This document shows, one piece after another, positions 1-8,219 of a stretch of 64,000 nt of DNA (the stretch's first letter is position 1; every line of letters begins with the position of its first letter). The position numbers were made by a program, and so were the translations under genes. This DNA is from Acidobacteriota bacterium (lineage in GTDB: Bacteria; Acidobacteriota; Terriglobia; Bryobacterales; Bryobacteraceae). The stretch lies in NCBI GenBank assembly GCA_023436715.1, contig JAEZIJ010000032.1, forward strand, positions 22,583-86,582, written 5' to 3'. The notes beneath the pieces are model-generated. The model was not told the DNA's origin. It saw only the letters and a program-made list of their open reading frames with translations, and ran no database searches.

Positions 1-66
1 ATCGACCTTTAGTTTGGCCTGGCAGCACGGGCATTTTACCTCGAACATCCCTTTGGCTTTGGCCAT
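1..66 (-). CDS. Zinc-ribbon-like protein, N-terminal fragment (cut by window edge)
   Basis: On the reverse strand an ATG at 66 opens a frame that stays open for 22 codons to the window edge. The peptide begins MAKAKGMFEVKCPCCQAKLK. The CPCC cysteines after a short basic start look like the first half of a zinc-ribbon; the second cysteine pair would lie outside the window. A TAAGAT hexamer at 74-79 sits 7 nt upstream, matching the start-proximal -10 pattern seen at many genes here. Function is unknown; only the N-terminus is visible. Confidence 0.6.
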   Translation of the reverse strand, partial: MAKAKGMFEVKCPCCQAKLKVD

Positions 67-117
67 ACAACAAATCTTAGCGCAACCGCACACTCTGAGG
101 CGGTACACTTATATTCT
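67..117. promoter_or_regulatory. Divergent start-proximal -10 elements
   Basis: This short divergent gap has TAAGAT on the reverse strand (74-79, 7 nt before the ATG at 66) and TACACT on the forward strand (104-109, 8 nt before the GTG at 118). Neither gene has a Shine-Dalgarno sequence, and no clear -35 was found. Both transcripts are inferred to start at or very near the start codon. Confidence 0.4.
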
Positions 118-483
118 GTGGGCAAGGTCCTAACCGGCATTAAGCGATTCGTTCTCTGGGATTACCCCCGCGCTTCATGGCAGTACGACGTGATGGTCGG
201 GCTGATCCTGGTGTTTCTCTTCCTTACGCCCCGCGAGTGGTTTCGCGATCAGCCTCGCATCCCAAGAGCCAGCAAGATAGCCATGCTCGAAGCCGGGCAT
301 GGCGCCAATGTGTACTGGATCGAATCCGAACTGCTGGCTAGCATCCCCGAGGCCGACCGCGACGCGAAGGCGCTTGAAATGCTGAAAACGCAGACTGGCG
401 AGAGCCAACGGCTGATCCGCCTGGAACCCGTTTTCGACTCCGAAAAGGAAATCAAGGGCTACATGGCATTCACGCGCCGGTGA
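118..483 (+). CDS. Small single-pass membrane protein, unknown function
   Basis: 121 aa from a GTG start. Residues about 23-40 form one hydrophobic segment (VMVGLILVFLFLTP) after a short basic N-terminus, followed by a soluble domain of about 80 residues, so it is probably membrane-anchored. No catalytic motif was recognised. It lies 55 nt before the LolA-like gene on the same strand and may be co-transcribed with it and the acyltransferase. The start is supported by the -10-like TACACT 8 nt upstream; there is no ribosome-binding site. Confidence 0.7.
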   Translation: MGKVLTGIKRFVLWDYPRASWQYDVMVGLILVFLFLTPREWFRDQPRIPRASKIAMLEAGHGANVYWIESELLASIPEADRDAKALEMLKTQTGESQRLIRLEPVFDSEKEIKGYMAFTRR

Positions 484-538
484 CGCCGCCGGGAACGCCG
501 GGCCTCGCAGACGCATCTGTAGATTGAGGAGACGAGAT

Positions 539-1213
539 TTGAGGCCGATCCTTGCATTGTTGTTCTTGCCGGTTGCCGCGGGCCTGGCGTCCGCCGAACC
601 TCTCGACCAGGTGCTCGCGCGGATGGACAAGGAAGCGGCGACTTTTCGGCAGATGACCGCTAGACTCACCAAGACCAGCTTCATCTCGGTGCTAAACGAT
701 ACCACCCAGGAAAGCGGCGTCATATGGATGAGGAAGTCGGGCAAGAAGGTGGAGATGCGCGGCGAAGTCACCGGGCAGGATGCCCGTTCATTCGGCTTTC
801 GCGACAACAAGGGCGAACTCTTCTACCCGAAAATCAACACCGTGCAGATCTACGAACTCGGCAAGCAGCGGTCCCTCGTGGATCAGTTCCTACTGCTGGG
901 CTTCGGCAGTTCGGGCAACGAAGTCTCTAAAAATTACTCCATCAAAGCGGTGGGAGAGGAAGCCGTCGGCGGCCACAGAACCACCCGCCTGGAGCTCGTC
1001 CCCAAATCGCGGCAAGTGCTGGAGCAAATTCAGAAGGTCTATCTTTGGATCCCCGATAGCGCCGGGCACCCTGTGCAACAGCAGTTCATGCAGCCGGGCG
1101 GCAATTACTACAAGGTGGTTTACTCGGATATACAGATCAATCCGAAGCTGCCCGATAGCGATTTCCGGCTCAATCTGCCGCCAGGCGTCAATAAGGAGTA
1201 TCCTCAAAGATAA
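539..1213 (+). CDS. LolA-like outer-membrane lipoprotein carrier / lipoprotein-sorting protein
   Basis: Predicted periplasmic protein of 224 aa with a signal peptide ending near ASAEP and a LolA/LolB-type half-barrel: an N-terminal helix (LDQVLARMDKEAATFRQMTA) followed by repeated beta strands and a C-terminal LNLPPGV strand. LolA-fold proteins carry lipids or lipoprotein acyl chains between membranes. The TTG at 539 is preferred because AGGAGA lies 6 nt upstream; an in-frame TTG at 524 would add five residues and include that SD in the gene. The next gene starts 3 nt after the stop, so the two are probably one operon. Confidence 0.75.
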   Translation: MRPILALLFLPVAAGLASAEPLDQVLARMDKEAATFRQMTARLTKTSFISVLNDTTQESGVIWMRKSGKKVEMRGEVTGQDARSFGFRDNKGELFYPKINTVQIYELGKQRSLVDQFLLLGFGSSGNEVSKNYSIKAVGEEAVGGHRTTRLELVPKSRQVLEQIQKVYLWIPDSAGHPVQQQFMQPGGNYYKVVYSDIQINPKLPDSDFRLNLPPGVNKEYPQR

Positions 1214-1216
1214 GAC

Positions 1217-2317
1217 GTGTCATCCCCACCCAAAACTGGTTCAGGAAGACTTGCGTTCATCGACTGGACGCGCGGCGTGGTAGCCATTATCATGCTCAAT
1301 GGGCATGCGTTCCACGCCTTCACCAGGCAGGAATTTCGCGATAGCGGCCCGTACGTGATCACTCAGTTCATCGGCGGGCTTCCGCCGGCGGTGTTCCTTT
1401 TCCTGGTAGGCGTCACGCTGTCATTCCTGATGCACAGTTCCGAGCGCAAGGGACTGCCGCCGCTGAAACGCGTGTTTGCCGCTTTCAGGCGCTGCGGGTA
1501 TCTGTTTGCCATCGCGTTTCTTTTCCGGCTTCAGCTTTGGGTGTTCGGGCTGCCCAACAGTCCGTGGACGGACCTGCTCCGCGTGGACATCCTCAACGCC
1601 ATGGGCTTCGCGGTTGCCGTAATGTCCGTCATGGCGGTGTTTTCGACGGCGGACCGCGTACGCCTGTGCGCCGTGCTCGGCGTAGTGATCGCAGCCGCGT
1701 CTCCGCTGATCTCGCAGGTGGACTGGTCCTGGGCGCCCACCGCGCTCAAGAACTACATTGCGCCGGACTACGCGTCATTCGCCTTCTTTCCCTGGGCCGC
1801 TTTCGCCGCCTTCGGAATGAGCGCCGGCAGCATCATCAGGCTGACGCCGCGCGAGGACTACGACCGCATGATGCAGTGGGCGGCCATGCTCGGAGTCGTG
1901 CTGATCTTCGCGAGCCAGCAGTTGTCGAATTTCCCCTACTCCGTATATTCCAGGTCGGAATTCTGGCTGGACAATCCCTGGCTGATTCTGATCAAAGTGG
2001 GCGTCATCCTCCTGCTGCTCTCGTTCGCCTATCTCTGGACGAAGCACTCCGAAGGCGGGTGGAGCTTGGTCCGGCAGTTCGGCGTGACTTCCCTGATCGT
2101 CTACTGGGTGCACATCGAGCTGATCTATGGGCGCTGGTTCTGGTTCTGGAAGGAAAGCCTCACGATAGGCCAGACCACGGCCGCCGCCGTGATCCTGATT
2201 CTGCTGATGCTCCTCGTATCGATAGCCCGCACGCAGTGGAAGAACTGGCGTCTCCTGGGCTTTTCTCTCGGCTGGTATTTTTCCGGCCGGCGGATGCGCG
2301 AATCCGCCGGGGACTAG
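1217..2317 (+). CDS. DUF1624 / heparan-alpha-glucosaminide N-acetyltransferase-like membrane protein
   Basis: 366 aa integral membrane protein with about ten hydrophobic helices. The N-terminal RLAFIDWTRGVVAIIMLNGH and the following GGLPPAVFLFLVGVTLSFLM resemble the DUF1624/HGSNAT and YeiB group, which transfers acyl groups across membranes to sugars; the acceptor cannot be read here. The GTG start is 3 nt after the LolA-like stop, which suggests translational coupling and a shared envelope role. It ends 4 nt before the convergent epimerase gene. Confidence 0.75.
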   Translation: MSSPPKTGSGRLAFIDWTRGVVAIIMLNGHAFHAFTRQEFRDSGPYVITQFIGGLPPAVFLFLVGVTLSFLMHSSERKGLPPLKRVFAAFRRCGYLFAIAFLFRLQLWVFGLPNSPWTDLLRVDILNAMGFAVAVMSVMAVFSTADRVRLCAVLGVVIAAASPLISQVDWSWAPTALKNYIAPDYASFAFFPWAAFAAFGMSAGSIIRLTPREDYDRMMQWAAMLGVVLIFASQQLSNFPYSVYSRSEFWLDNPWLILIKVGVILLLLSFAYLWTKHSEGGWSLVRQFGVTSLIVYWVHIELIYGRWFWFWKESLTIGQTTAAAVILILLMLLVSIARTQWKNWRLLGFSLGWYFSGRRMRESAGD

Positions 2318-2321
2318 ACGC

Positions 2322-3098
2322 TCAACCGATGTCCCACAGCCGCCGCAGCACATCCCTGCTGTACGTCAGGTAATGCCGGTCCGGCGTGAAGACCTCGAGA
2401 GTTATCGTTCCGTCGTAGCCGGCGTCTTTCAGCGCGTGTACCACACCCGGAACATCCACGTTGCCTGCCCCGAGCGGCAGGTGCAGGTCCTCGTGGCCGC
2501 CCTTGTTGTCGTGCAAATGCACATGGCGCAGGCGATCGCCGTAGGCAGCCAGCATCTCGCGTGAGGTGTTGTACGGCACGAGCAGGTTGGCGTGCCCGAA
2601 ATCCAGGTGCAACCCGAGTTCGGGCAAGGCGTCCAGAACCTCGCCCACCTGTGCCGCATTGTTGAACTCGCCGGGAAGGTTCTCAATCATGAGCCCGATG
2701 CCGTCCTCGGCCGCTTCCGGCAGCAGTTCGCGTAAGGACTCAATGTTCCGCCGCACGAAGAACGAACGGTCGTGAAACGGCGTGAACCGGTCCAAATGGA
2801 CGTTCATCCACGACGCGCCCAGTTGGCTGAAGATACGGATCGAGCGCCGGAACTCGGCAAGCGCGGCCTGCCGGATTCCCTCGATAGCGCTCGCCAGCGG
2901 CAGATAGAACGCGGTATGGCCGACCACGGGCAGCCGGTACTTCTCAAGCGCTCCCCGCACCGCATCAACATCAATCGTCTCCGTGGCAGCCCGTGGGGGT
3001 TCGAGCGTAAGGTCGACGAATTGCATCCCCATATCGGCCACTGAACGAATCTCTTCGACAACGTCGTTGCCCGGGTTGTTCATGGTTCCAATCAGCAT
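2322..3098 (-). CDS. Sugar phosphate isomerase/epimerase (xylose-isomerase-like TIM barrel)
   Basis: 258 aa, the usual length for the AP-endonuclease-2/xylose-isomerase-like family. Metal-ligand motifs are in the expected order: IEN (Glu), LDFGHAN (Asp, His), HVHLHDN (His) and a late TLEVF (Glu). Such enzymes isomerise or epimerise keto-sugars or inositols with a divalent metal; the substrate cannot be deduced. The stop of the upstream nucleotidyltransferase lies 28 nt away, so the two minus-strand genes may form one unit. Confidence 0.85.
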   Translation of the reverse strand: MLIGTMNNPGNDVVEEIRSVADMGMQFVDLTLEPPRAATETIDVDAVRGALEKYRLPVVGHTAFYLPLASAIEGIRQAALAEFRRSIRIFSQLGASWMNVHLDRFTPFHDRSFFVRRNIESLRELLPEAAEDGIGLMIENLPGEFNNAAQVGEVLDALPELGLHLDFGHANLLVPYNTSREMLAAYGDRLRHVHLHDNKGGHEDLHLPLGAGNVDVPGVVHALKDAGYDGTITLEVFTPDRHYLTYSRDVLRRLWDIG

Positions 3099-3126
3099 GT
3101 CCGCGAGAAACTCCGTATCCTGCCAA

Positions 3127-3828
3127 TCAAAGCGGGCCGAACCACGGACGGCTGTCCAGCAGCCTGATGCTGCGCTCGTCCACCTCGGCGGCCGATGGAC
3201 GGGGCACGGGAAGCTCGACCCGCTCCCACAGCCAACCGGGAAGTGCCGCGGCGCGGCCCGGCGCCACCCACGAGAAGAGCGCGAGCACGCTCTGGAGAAC
3301 CGGCCAATCCCGTTCCAGGCGATTTAAAAGGCGGGGCCAGTCCAGGCTCGGGCCGATCGCATAGATGACGTTCAGCACATCGCCCCAGTCGCATCGATCG
3401 CGCTGGAGCACGTACATCTTCGCCCAGATCAGTTCCTCGGCGGGGATGGCCCGAATGGATTCTCCGTTGATGGCTGTTTCGCGGCCGGCGGTGATCCAGA
3501 TCTCGTCCACGTCCGCCCGATGGTTGGCCATGCTCCAGATCACATCGACGATCGTGCCGCCGGCGACACCCCTGTAAATCCAACGGCGGTCGTACGGAAG
3601 ATGGGTGTAGTAATCGATCAGGCCGTTGCGAGTGAGCACGTTCAACATCGCCTCGCGTTCCCGGGGTTGAACATACAGGTCGAGGTCCTTCGTATTGCGC
3701 CACTGTCCGGTGTACACCGCAAACCCGAAAGCCCCGCCGACGGCGAACGGTATCCGCTCGCGCCGCGCGTCCTGGATCACGCGGCAGTAAATCGACCACT
3801 GTTCGGGAGGAATTGTCCCCAGCCCCAT
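3127..3828 (-). CDS. Nucleotidyltransferase-fold protein
   Basis: 233 aa. Residues about 26-50 (FAVGGAFGFAVYTG followed by TKDLDLYV) match the GG...DxD metal-binding core of the DNA-polymerase-beta nucleotidyltransferase superfamily. The C-terminal half is helical. Stand-alone members often act on tRNA, antibiotics or as antitoxins, and no HEPN partner is adjacent, so the substrate is unknown. TAGAAT at 3840-3845 is 11 nt before the ATG and no SD is present. An overlapping frame covering the same region reads as arginine-rich and is rejected. Confidence 0.8.
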   Translation of the reverse strand: MGLGTIPPEQWSIYCRVIQDARRERIPFAVGGAFGFAVYTGQWRNTKDLDLYVQPREREAMLNVLTRNGLIDYYTHLPYDRRWIYRGVAGGTIVDVIWSMANHRADVDEIWITAGRETAINGESIRAIPAEELIWAKMYVLQRDRCDWGDVLNVIYAIGPSLDWPRLLNRLERDWPVLQSVLALFSWVAPGRAAALPGWLWERVELPVPRPSAAEVDERSIRLLDSRPWFGPL

Positions 3829-3929
3829 CCGCTAATTTCATTCTAGGCGGAACCGAGCCGCGACCGCGAGGGCATTTTGGCCGCAGATGAATGCGGACGG
3901 CGCGGTCCCGGAGGCTTTCCGCGAGAGGG

Positions 3930-4862
3930 TTAGAGGCAGGGGCGCTCGGAGCCGGAGCCCTTTACATAGGGACCCTTGCGTCCGCTGGGCAGGATAGTGC
4001 GCTCATCGGTCCGCGCCTGACACAATTGCGTAGCGGTCAAGCCGCGCGCGCCTTTGAGGTTGGCGCCGCGCAGGTCGGCCGTGAACATCTCGGCCTCGGC
4101 GAACAACGCATTGCCGAGTGTGGCGGAACAGAAGTCGACCCCTTTGAGTTCGGTCTTTCGCAGGTCACAGTACGACATGGAGGCGCGGCAGAAACTACTA
4201 CCCCTCAGGTCGGCGCCCTGGAACTTCGTCCCGGACAGTTGCGCGCCCCGAAAATCGCAAGCCATCAACTTCGCCGAAGAGAAATTGGCCCCGCACGCGT
4301 TTGCATCCGTGAAGCGGCAGGACTGGAATTTGGCATGGTACAGCAGCGCGTTCTCCAGGTTCGCATCCGTGAAGTCGCTGTCGAACACCGATGCGTGGTG
4401 CAGCCCGGCCGCCTCCAGGACGGTTCCCGCAAAATTGCACTGGTGTATCCTGGCCTCGGACATCCGGGCCGCGCGAAGATTGCCCCGCTGGAAGGAGGTT
4501 GCCGCAAGGGTAGCTTCACACAGGTTCGCTTCGACGAGCCAGCAGCGGACACAATTGGCGCGGGTGAGGTCGGCTTCGCTCAGGTTCGCGCCCGCCAGGC
4601 TTGCCTGCCTCAGATCCGCCTCTTCCAGTGACGCTCCGCTCAGGTTGGCTCCACTCAGGTCGGCCTCGAGCAGCGTCGCACCTTTGAGGATTGCGCCCTG
4701 CAGGTTGGGACGATCCAGCTTGAGGTCATTCAGGTTGGCGCCAATCAGTTGTGCGCGAACCCCATCCGGCCGTTCCTCGATCCAGGCGAGGTGCGCCTCG
4801 AGCACCTGCCGCAGCTGGTGAGCGCGGTGCGTATCAACTCCTAGAGACTTTGCACTTTCCAT
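3930..4862 (-). CDS. Pentapeptide-repeat protein
   Basis: 310 aa, nearly all A(D/N)LXX-type repeats from residue about 40 to 285 (ADLSGANLSGASLEEADLRQ is representative). These fold as a right-handed quadrilateral beta-helix, known in DNA-gyrase-protecting Qnr/MfpA proteins and many proteins of unknown role. A short helical N-terminus contains HQLRQVLEAHLAWIEE. The start is well supported by AAGGAGG 6 nt upstream. It stands alone between the nucleotidyltransferase and the response regulator. Function cannot be assigned; gyrase protection is only one possibility. Confidence 0.9.
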   Translation of the reverse strand: MESAKSLGVDTHRAHQLRQVLEAHLAWIEERPDGVRAQLIGANLNDLKLDRPNLQGAILKGATLLEADLSGANLSGASLEEADLRQASLAGANLSEADLTRANCVRCWLVEANLCEATLAATSFQRGNLRAARMSEARIHQCNFAGTVLEAAGLHHASVFDSDFTDANLENALLYHAKFQSCRFTDANACGANFSSAKLMACDFRGAQLSGTKFQGADLRGSSFCRASMSYCDLRKTELKGVDFCSATLGNALFAEAEMFTADLRGANLKGARGLTATQLCQARTDERTILPSGRKGPYVKGSGSERPCL

Positions 4863-5204
4863 TGCACGCCTCCTTTTCTATCGGCGGAAGCGCGGCGGAC
4901 TTTACACCCACGCGTAACGGGCCGTCCCCCGCACCCGAGTGCCTTTTGAGAGCAGCAGTCTACACGCGTTTTCGGGTGGGAAGCTCCGCCCGACCTGATT
5001 AAAGCTCTGTTATGCTGGAATTAACGGAAGTGTGCTTAATGCAAAAACAGCCCAATCCGTGGCTGAGGAAACCACGCCCTTGCGTGCAGATTAGCAAAGC
5101 TTCAGGACCTAACGCGATTTGTGGTATCTTCATCCATGTGAAAGGCTTCGGGTCGATCCACGCGCAAGTGGGACCCGCGGAGCACCTTCCGGTGTGAAAG
5201 ACAG
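4863..5204. other. Intergenic region upstream of pentapeptide protein and response regulator
   Basis: 342 bp divergent gap. It holds the SD of the pentapeptide gene at its left end. A 61-codon forward frame at 5012-5197 has no family resemblance and no SD, and is not called. Local AT content rises around 4999-5045 and 5110-5135, where the promoter of the response regulator is expected, but no convincing -35/-10 pair was found. No tRNA or riboswitch fold was recognised. Confidence 0.5.
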
Positions 5205-5912
5205 ATGCGAATACTGGTCATAGAAGACGAAAAACGCATCGCTGATTTCGTTGCCCGCGGCCTTGAAAGCGCCGGGTACACAGTGGATTCGGCGGGCGAT
5301 GGGGCGACCAGCCTGGAGATGATGCATAGCACCGATTACGATCTCATCATCCTGGACCTGATGCTCCCCGACATGGATGGATTAAAGGTTCTTGAGAAGA
5401 TCCGGAATCGGAAGGTCAGTCCCCCTGTATTGATCCTCAGCGCGCTGGGCGCGGTGGATGATCGCGTAAAAGGTCTGGAGAAAGGCGCCGACGACTACCT
5501 GGGCAAACCGTTCTCCTTCACGGAACTGCTGGCCCGGGTGCGCGCGCTCCTCAGAAGGGGGCAACCCACGCCGGAACGTCTTCAGGTGGGAGATCTCACA
5601 CTCGACTGTATACGGCGAAAGGTCACGCGGGGCGGCGAACCGATCGAGTTGGCTCCCAAAGAGTTCAGCATTCTCGAGTACCTGATGCGCAACCGCGGCC
5701 GGCCGCTCAGCCGCACGATGATTGTCGAGCACGTCTGGGACATGGACTACGACGGGCTGACCAATATCGTGGACGTGTATATCCGGCACTTGCGAAGCAA
5801 AGTGGACGACCGCTGGCCGCAGAAGCTGATCCACACCGTCCGCGGTATCGGTTACATGATCGAAACCCCCGAAAAGACCGGCGAGAAGGAGCCCGAGACG
5901 GCGGCGCGGTAG
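5205..5912 (+). CDS. OmpR/PhoB-family response regulator (orphan)
   Basis: 235 aa DNA-binding response regulator. Receiver domain at residues about 1-118 with acidic pocket EDE (7-9), phosphoacceptor Asp51 (LDLMLPDMDG) and KPF switch lysine; winged-helix effector at about 127-225 ending with RGIGYMIE. It closely follows the CusR/QseB type. No histidine kinase is adjacent; the next gene, 32 nt downstream, is a STAS protein, so it is an orphan regulator heading a redox/signalling cluster. What it senses cannot be inferred. Confidence 0.92.
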   Translation: MRILVIEDEKRIADFVARGLESAGYTVDSAGDGATSLEMMHSTDYDLIILDLMLPDMDGLKVLEKIRNRKVSPPVLILSALGAVDDRVKGLEKGADDYLGKPFSFTELLARVRALLRRGQPTPERLQVGDLTLDCIRRKVTRGGEPIELAPKEFSILEYLMRNRGRPLSRTMIVEHVWDMDYDGLTNIVDVYIRHLRSKVDDRWPQKLIHTVRGIGYMIETPEKTGEKEPETAAR

Positions 5913-5944
5913 CGCCCACCCTTGGCCGAGCAACGGAATCTGCT

Positions 5945-6370
5945 TTGTGGAACAACTCTGAAGTGGGCCTGGCTATCGAACAGCGAGAGCGCGAAGGCAT
6001 CATTATCCTCGATCTCAAGGGGCGCATTACGGTCGGCGCCGAGGCCACTTCGATGCGCGAGAGGTTGCGTGCGCAGGCTGCCGCCGGGTCGCTGAACTTC
6101 ATCCTCAACCTGCGCGATGTCGACTACATCGACAGCACGGGGTTGGGGGCGATGGTGGTCTGTTTCACTTCGCTGCGCAAGCTCGGTGGCAAGCTCAAGC
6201 TCGAGAACCTGAACCGCCGCAACATCGAATTGCTTGTGCTCACGAAACTCACCACCGTGTTTGAGATTTTTGACGACGAGCAGGACGCCGTCAACAGCTT
6301 CTTCCCCGGCCGTGAGATCAAGCGGTTCGATATACTGAGCTTCGTCAAGGAACAAGCCAGCGGAGAGTAG
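5945..6370 (+). CDS. STAS-domain anti-sigma factor antagonist
   Basis: 141 aa, RsbV/SpoIIAA type. The core NLRDVDYIDSTGLGAMV includes the conserved DST serine that a partner-switching kinase phosphorylates; the unphosphorylated form binds the anti-sigma kinase and frees the sigma factor. A C-terminal extension of about 25 residues follows the domain. The TTG at 5945 is used; GTG at 5963 is an alternative that trims six residues. No anti-sigma kinase or phosphatase is in the window, so partners must be encoded elsewhere. Confidence 0.88.
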   Translation: MWNNSEVGLAIEQREREGIIILDLKGRITVGAEATSMRERLRAQAAAGSLNFILNLRDVDYIDSTGLGAMVVCFTSLRKLGGKLKLENLNRRNIELLVLTKLTTVFEIFDDEQDAVNSFFPGREIKRFDILSFVKEQASGE

Positions 6371-6384
6371 GCGGACCCGGAGCG

Positions 6385-7683
6385 ATGAGGCTGGTTGTGA
6401 TCGGCGGCGTTGCCGCGGGCCTGAGCGCGGCGGCGCGGGCGCGGCGCTGTGACGCATCCCTCGACATCACGGTGCTCGAAAAGGGCGACGCCATCGCCTG
6501 GGGTGCCTGTGGGCTTCCCTACTATCTTCAGGGCCGTATTCAATCGCTCGAACAACTGATCGCACACACGCCCGATTCCTTCCGGCGGGAGCGCAACATA
6601 AACGTCCGAACCGGGGCGAACGTCGTCTCGATCGCCCATTCGCGGCGGCAGGTTGCTCTCGCGTGCGGCGAGCGCGTGCCCTATGACCGTCTGGTAATTG
6701 CCACGGGGGCCCGTGCGGATCGTTCGATCGACGGCGCGCAGCAACCACATGTGTTCACGCTCTCCACGCTCGAGGACGCGTGCCGGCTTCGCCGCTTTCT
6801 GGTTGAGAAGAGGCCGAAGCGGGCCGTCGTGATCGGCGCGGGCTACATCGGGCTCGAGGCGGTGGAAGTGCTTCGGACGCACGGCGCCCCGGTCACGCTT
6901 TTCGACGCGGCGAACGAAGTGCTCGGCCGCCGCGACCCTCAACTGACAGACGCCCTTCGCAAGCACCTGGAGCGCTTTCATGTCGACGTCCAACTTGGCA
7001 CGCGAGTGAAGTCGATCGAACCGGGCGCCGTGGCCGGGTGCGCGTGCGACCTTGTCGTCCTGGCCGCAGGCATCGAGCCCAGGGTGGAGATCGCCACGGA
7101 AGCCAGCATCGAGTTAGGACGCAGTGGGGCCATCCGCGTGAACGACCGCATGGAGACCAACCTCTCCAGCGTATATGCCGCGGGCGATTGCATAGAGACC
7201 ACTCACCTAGTCACGGGCCGTGCCGTCTACCTGCCGCTGGGGACCACAGCGAACAAGACGGGGCGCGTGGCAGGCGCGAATGCCGCCGGCCGGCGCGAGA
7301 GGTTCCCGGGCGTGGCAGGCACGTCCATCGTGCGAGTGTGCGGATTGGGAGTGGGGATGACCGGTCTTTCCGAGTGGCAGGCACGCAAGGAAGGGATGGA
7401 CCCCGTCTTCGCGCGCGTGGACTCCCGCGACAAGCCCCGCTATTTCCTCGGCGATTCGGTTTCGGTGAGCCTGGTTGCCGACCGAAGGTCCGGCCGCCTC
7501 ATCGGCGGAACTGTTCTCGGCCGCGAAGGCACCGCCGGCCGGATCAACGTCATCGCGACGGCGATCACGAACCGCATGCGCGTGGAAGATTTCGAGCAGC
7601 TCGACCTTGCCTACGCGCCGCCCTATGCCCAGGTCTGGGACCCCATTCTCATCGCCGCCCAACAACTGGCGAAGATGCTCTAG
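6385..7683 (+). CDS. FAD-dependent pyridine nucleotide-disulfide oxidoreductase (CoA-disulfide reductase / NADH oxidase-like)
   Basis: 432 aa flavoprotein. FAD-binding GGVAAGLSAA at the N-terminus, single redox cysteine Cys42 in WGACGLPYY as in CoA-disulfide reductases and Nox/Npx, NAD(P)-binding GAGYIGLEAVE near residue 152, AAGDCIE near 265, and a C-terminal dimerisation domain. It uses NAD(P)H to reduce a low-molecular-weight disulfide, persulfide or peroxide; there is no C-terminal rhodanese. It starts 14 nt after the STAS gene and is followed 9 nt later by a thioredoxin-fold protein, which suggests a peroxide or disulfide defence unit. Confidence 0.88.
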   Translation: MRLVVIGGVAAGLSAAARARRCDASLDITVLEKGDAIAWGACGLPYYLQGRIQSLEQLIAHTPDSFRRERNINVRTGANVVSIAHSRRQVALACGERVPYDRLVIATGARADRSIDGAQQPHVFTLSTLEDACRLRRFLVEKRPKRAVVIGAGYIGLEAVEVLRTHGAPVTLFDAANEVLGRRDPQLTDALRKHLERFHVDVQLGTRVKSIEPGAVAGCACDLVVLAAGIEPRVEIATEASIELGRSGAIRVNDRMETNLSSVYAAGDCIETTHLVTGRAVYLPLGTTANKTGRVAGANAAGRRERFPGVAGTSIVRVCGLGVGMTGLSEWQARKEGMDPVFARVDSRDKPRYFLGDSVSVSLVADRRSGRLIGGTVLGREGTAGRINVIATAITNRMRVEDFEQLDLAYAPPYAQVWDPILIAAQQLAKML

Positions 7684-7692
7684 ACTTAGTTT

Positions 7693-8175
7693 ATGGCGTG
7701 GAAACAGCGTCATCTGCCCGCAGTGGGTGCGCAGGCTCCCGATTTCAAACTACAGGATCTGAATGGACAGCAGCACTCCCTCAAGGACATGCTCGCCCGC
7801 GGTCCCGTGCTCCTCGCCTTTTTCAAGGTGAGCTGTCCGGTGTGCCAGATGACGTTTCCCTACCTCGAACGCCTCCATCGAACCGGCGGGGGAATCCAGG
7901 TGGCCGGCATTTCGCAGGACAAAGCTGCCGCCACTCGCGAGTTCAACAGCGAATGCGGTGTGACTTTCCCCACGCTGCTCGACGACGCCGGCTACACCGC
8001 CAGCAACGCGTATGGCCTCGATAGCGTGCCTTCGCTCTTCCTGGTGGAGCCGGACGGCGCCGTTTCGATGTCTGTAAGCGGGTTCAGCAAGAAGGACCTG
8101 GAGGCAATCGGGCAGCGGCTGGGCATGACACCGTTCCGCGCCGGAGAACGCGTTCCCGAATTCAGGCCTGGTTGA
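7693..8175 (+). CDS. Thioredoxin-fold peroxiredoxin-like protein (AhpC/TSA-redoxin family)
   Basis: 160 aa with no signal peptide, so probably cytoplasmic. APDFKLQDLNGQQHSL is the redoxin-family opening, and FKVSCPVCQMTFP gives a CxxC pair (Cys48, Cys51), as in TlpA/ResA-like or BCP-type proteins rather than the single peroxidatic cysteine of classical peroxiredoxins. The cis-proline region (SVPSLFLVEPDG) is present. It is downstream of the disulfide reductase, which could recycle it. Confidence 0.85.
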   Translation: MAWKQRHLPAVGAQAPDFKLQDLNGQQHSLKDMLARGPVLLAFFKVSCPVCQMTFPYLERLHRTGGGIQVAGISQDKAAATREFNSECGVTFPTLLDDAGYTASNAYGLDSVPSLFLVEPDGAVSMSVSGFSKKDLEAIGQRLGMTPFRAGERVPEFRPG

Positions 8176-8219
8176 GGATCGAAAAACTAGGCTCCCGGGG
8201 GGAGCTGGGTAAAGCAAGA

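Noticed and set aside
3092..3841. Alternative 249-codon frame overlapping the nucleotidyltransferase gene
   Set aside because: Arg/Pro-rich and without motifs, whereas the chosen frame has the GG...DxD nucleotidyltransferase core.
5012..5197. Possible 61-aa gene before the response regulator
   Set aside because: No SD, no family resemblance and an unlikely composition; it is better explained as a leader/promoter region.
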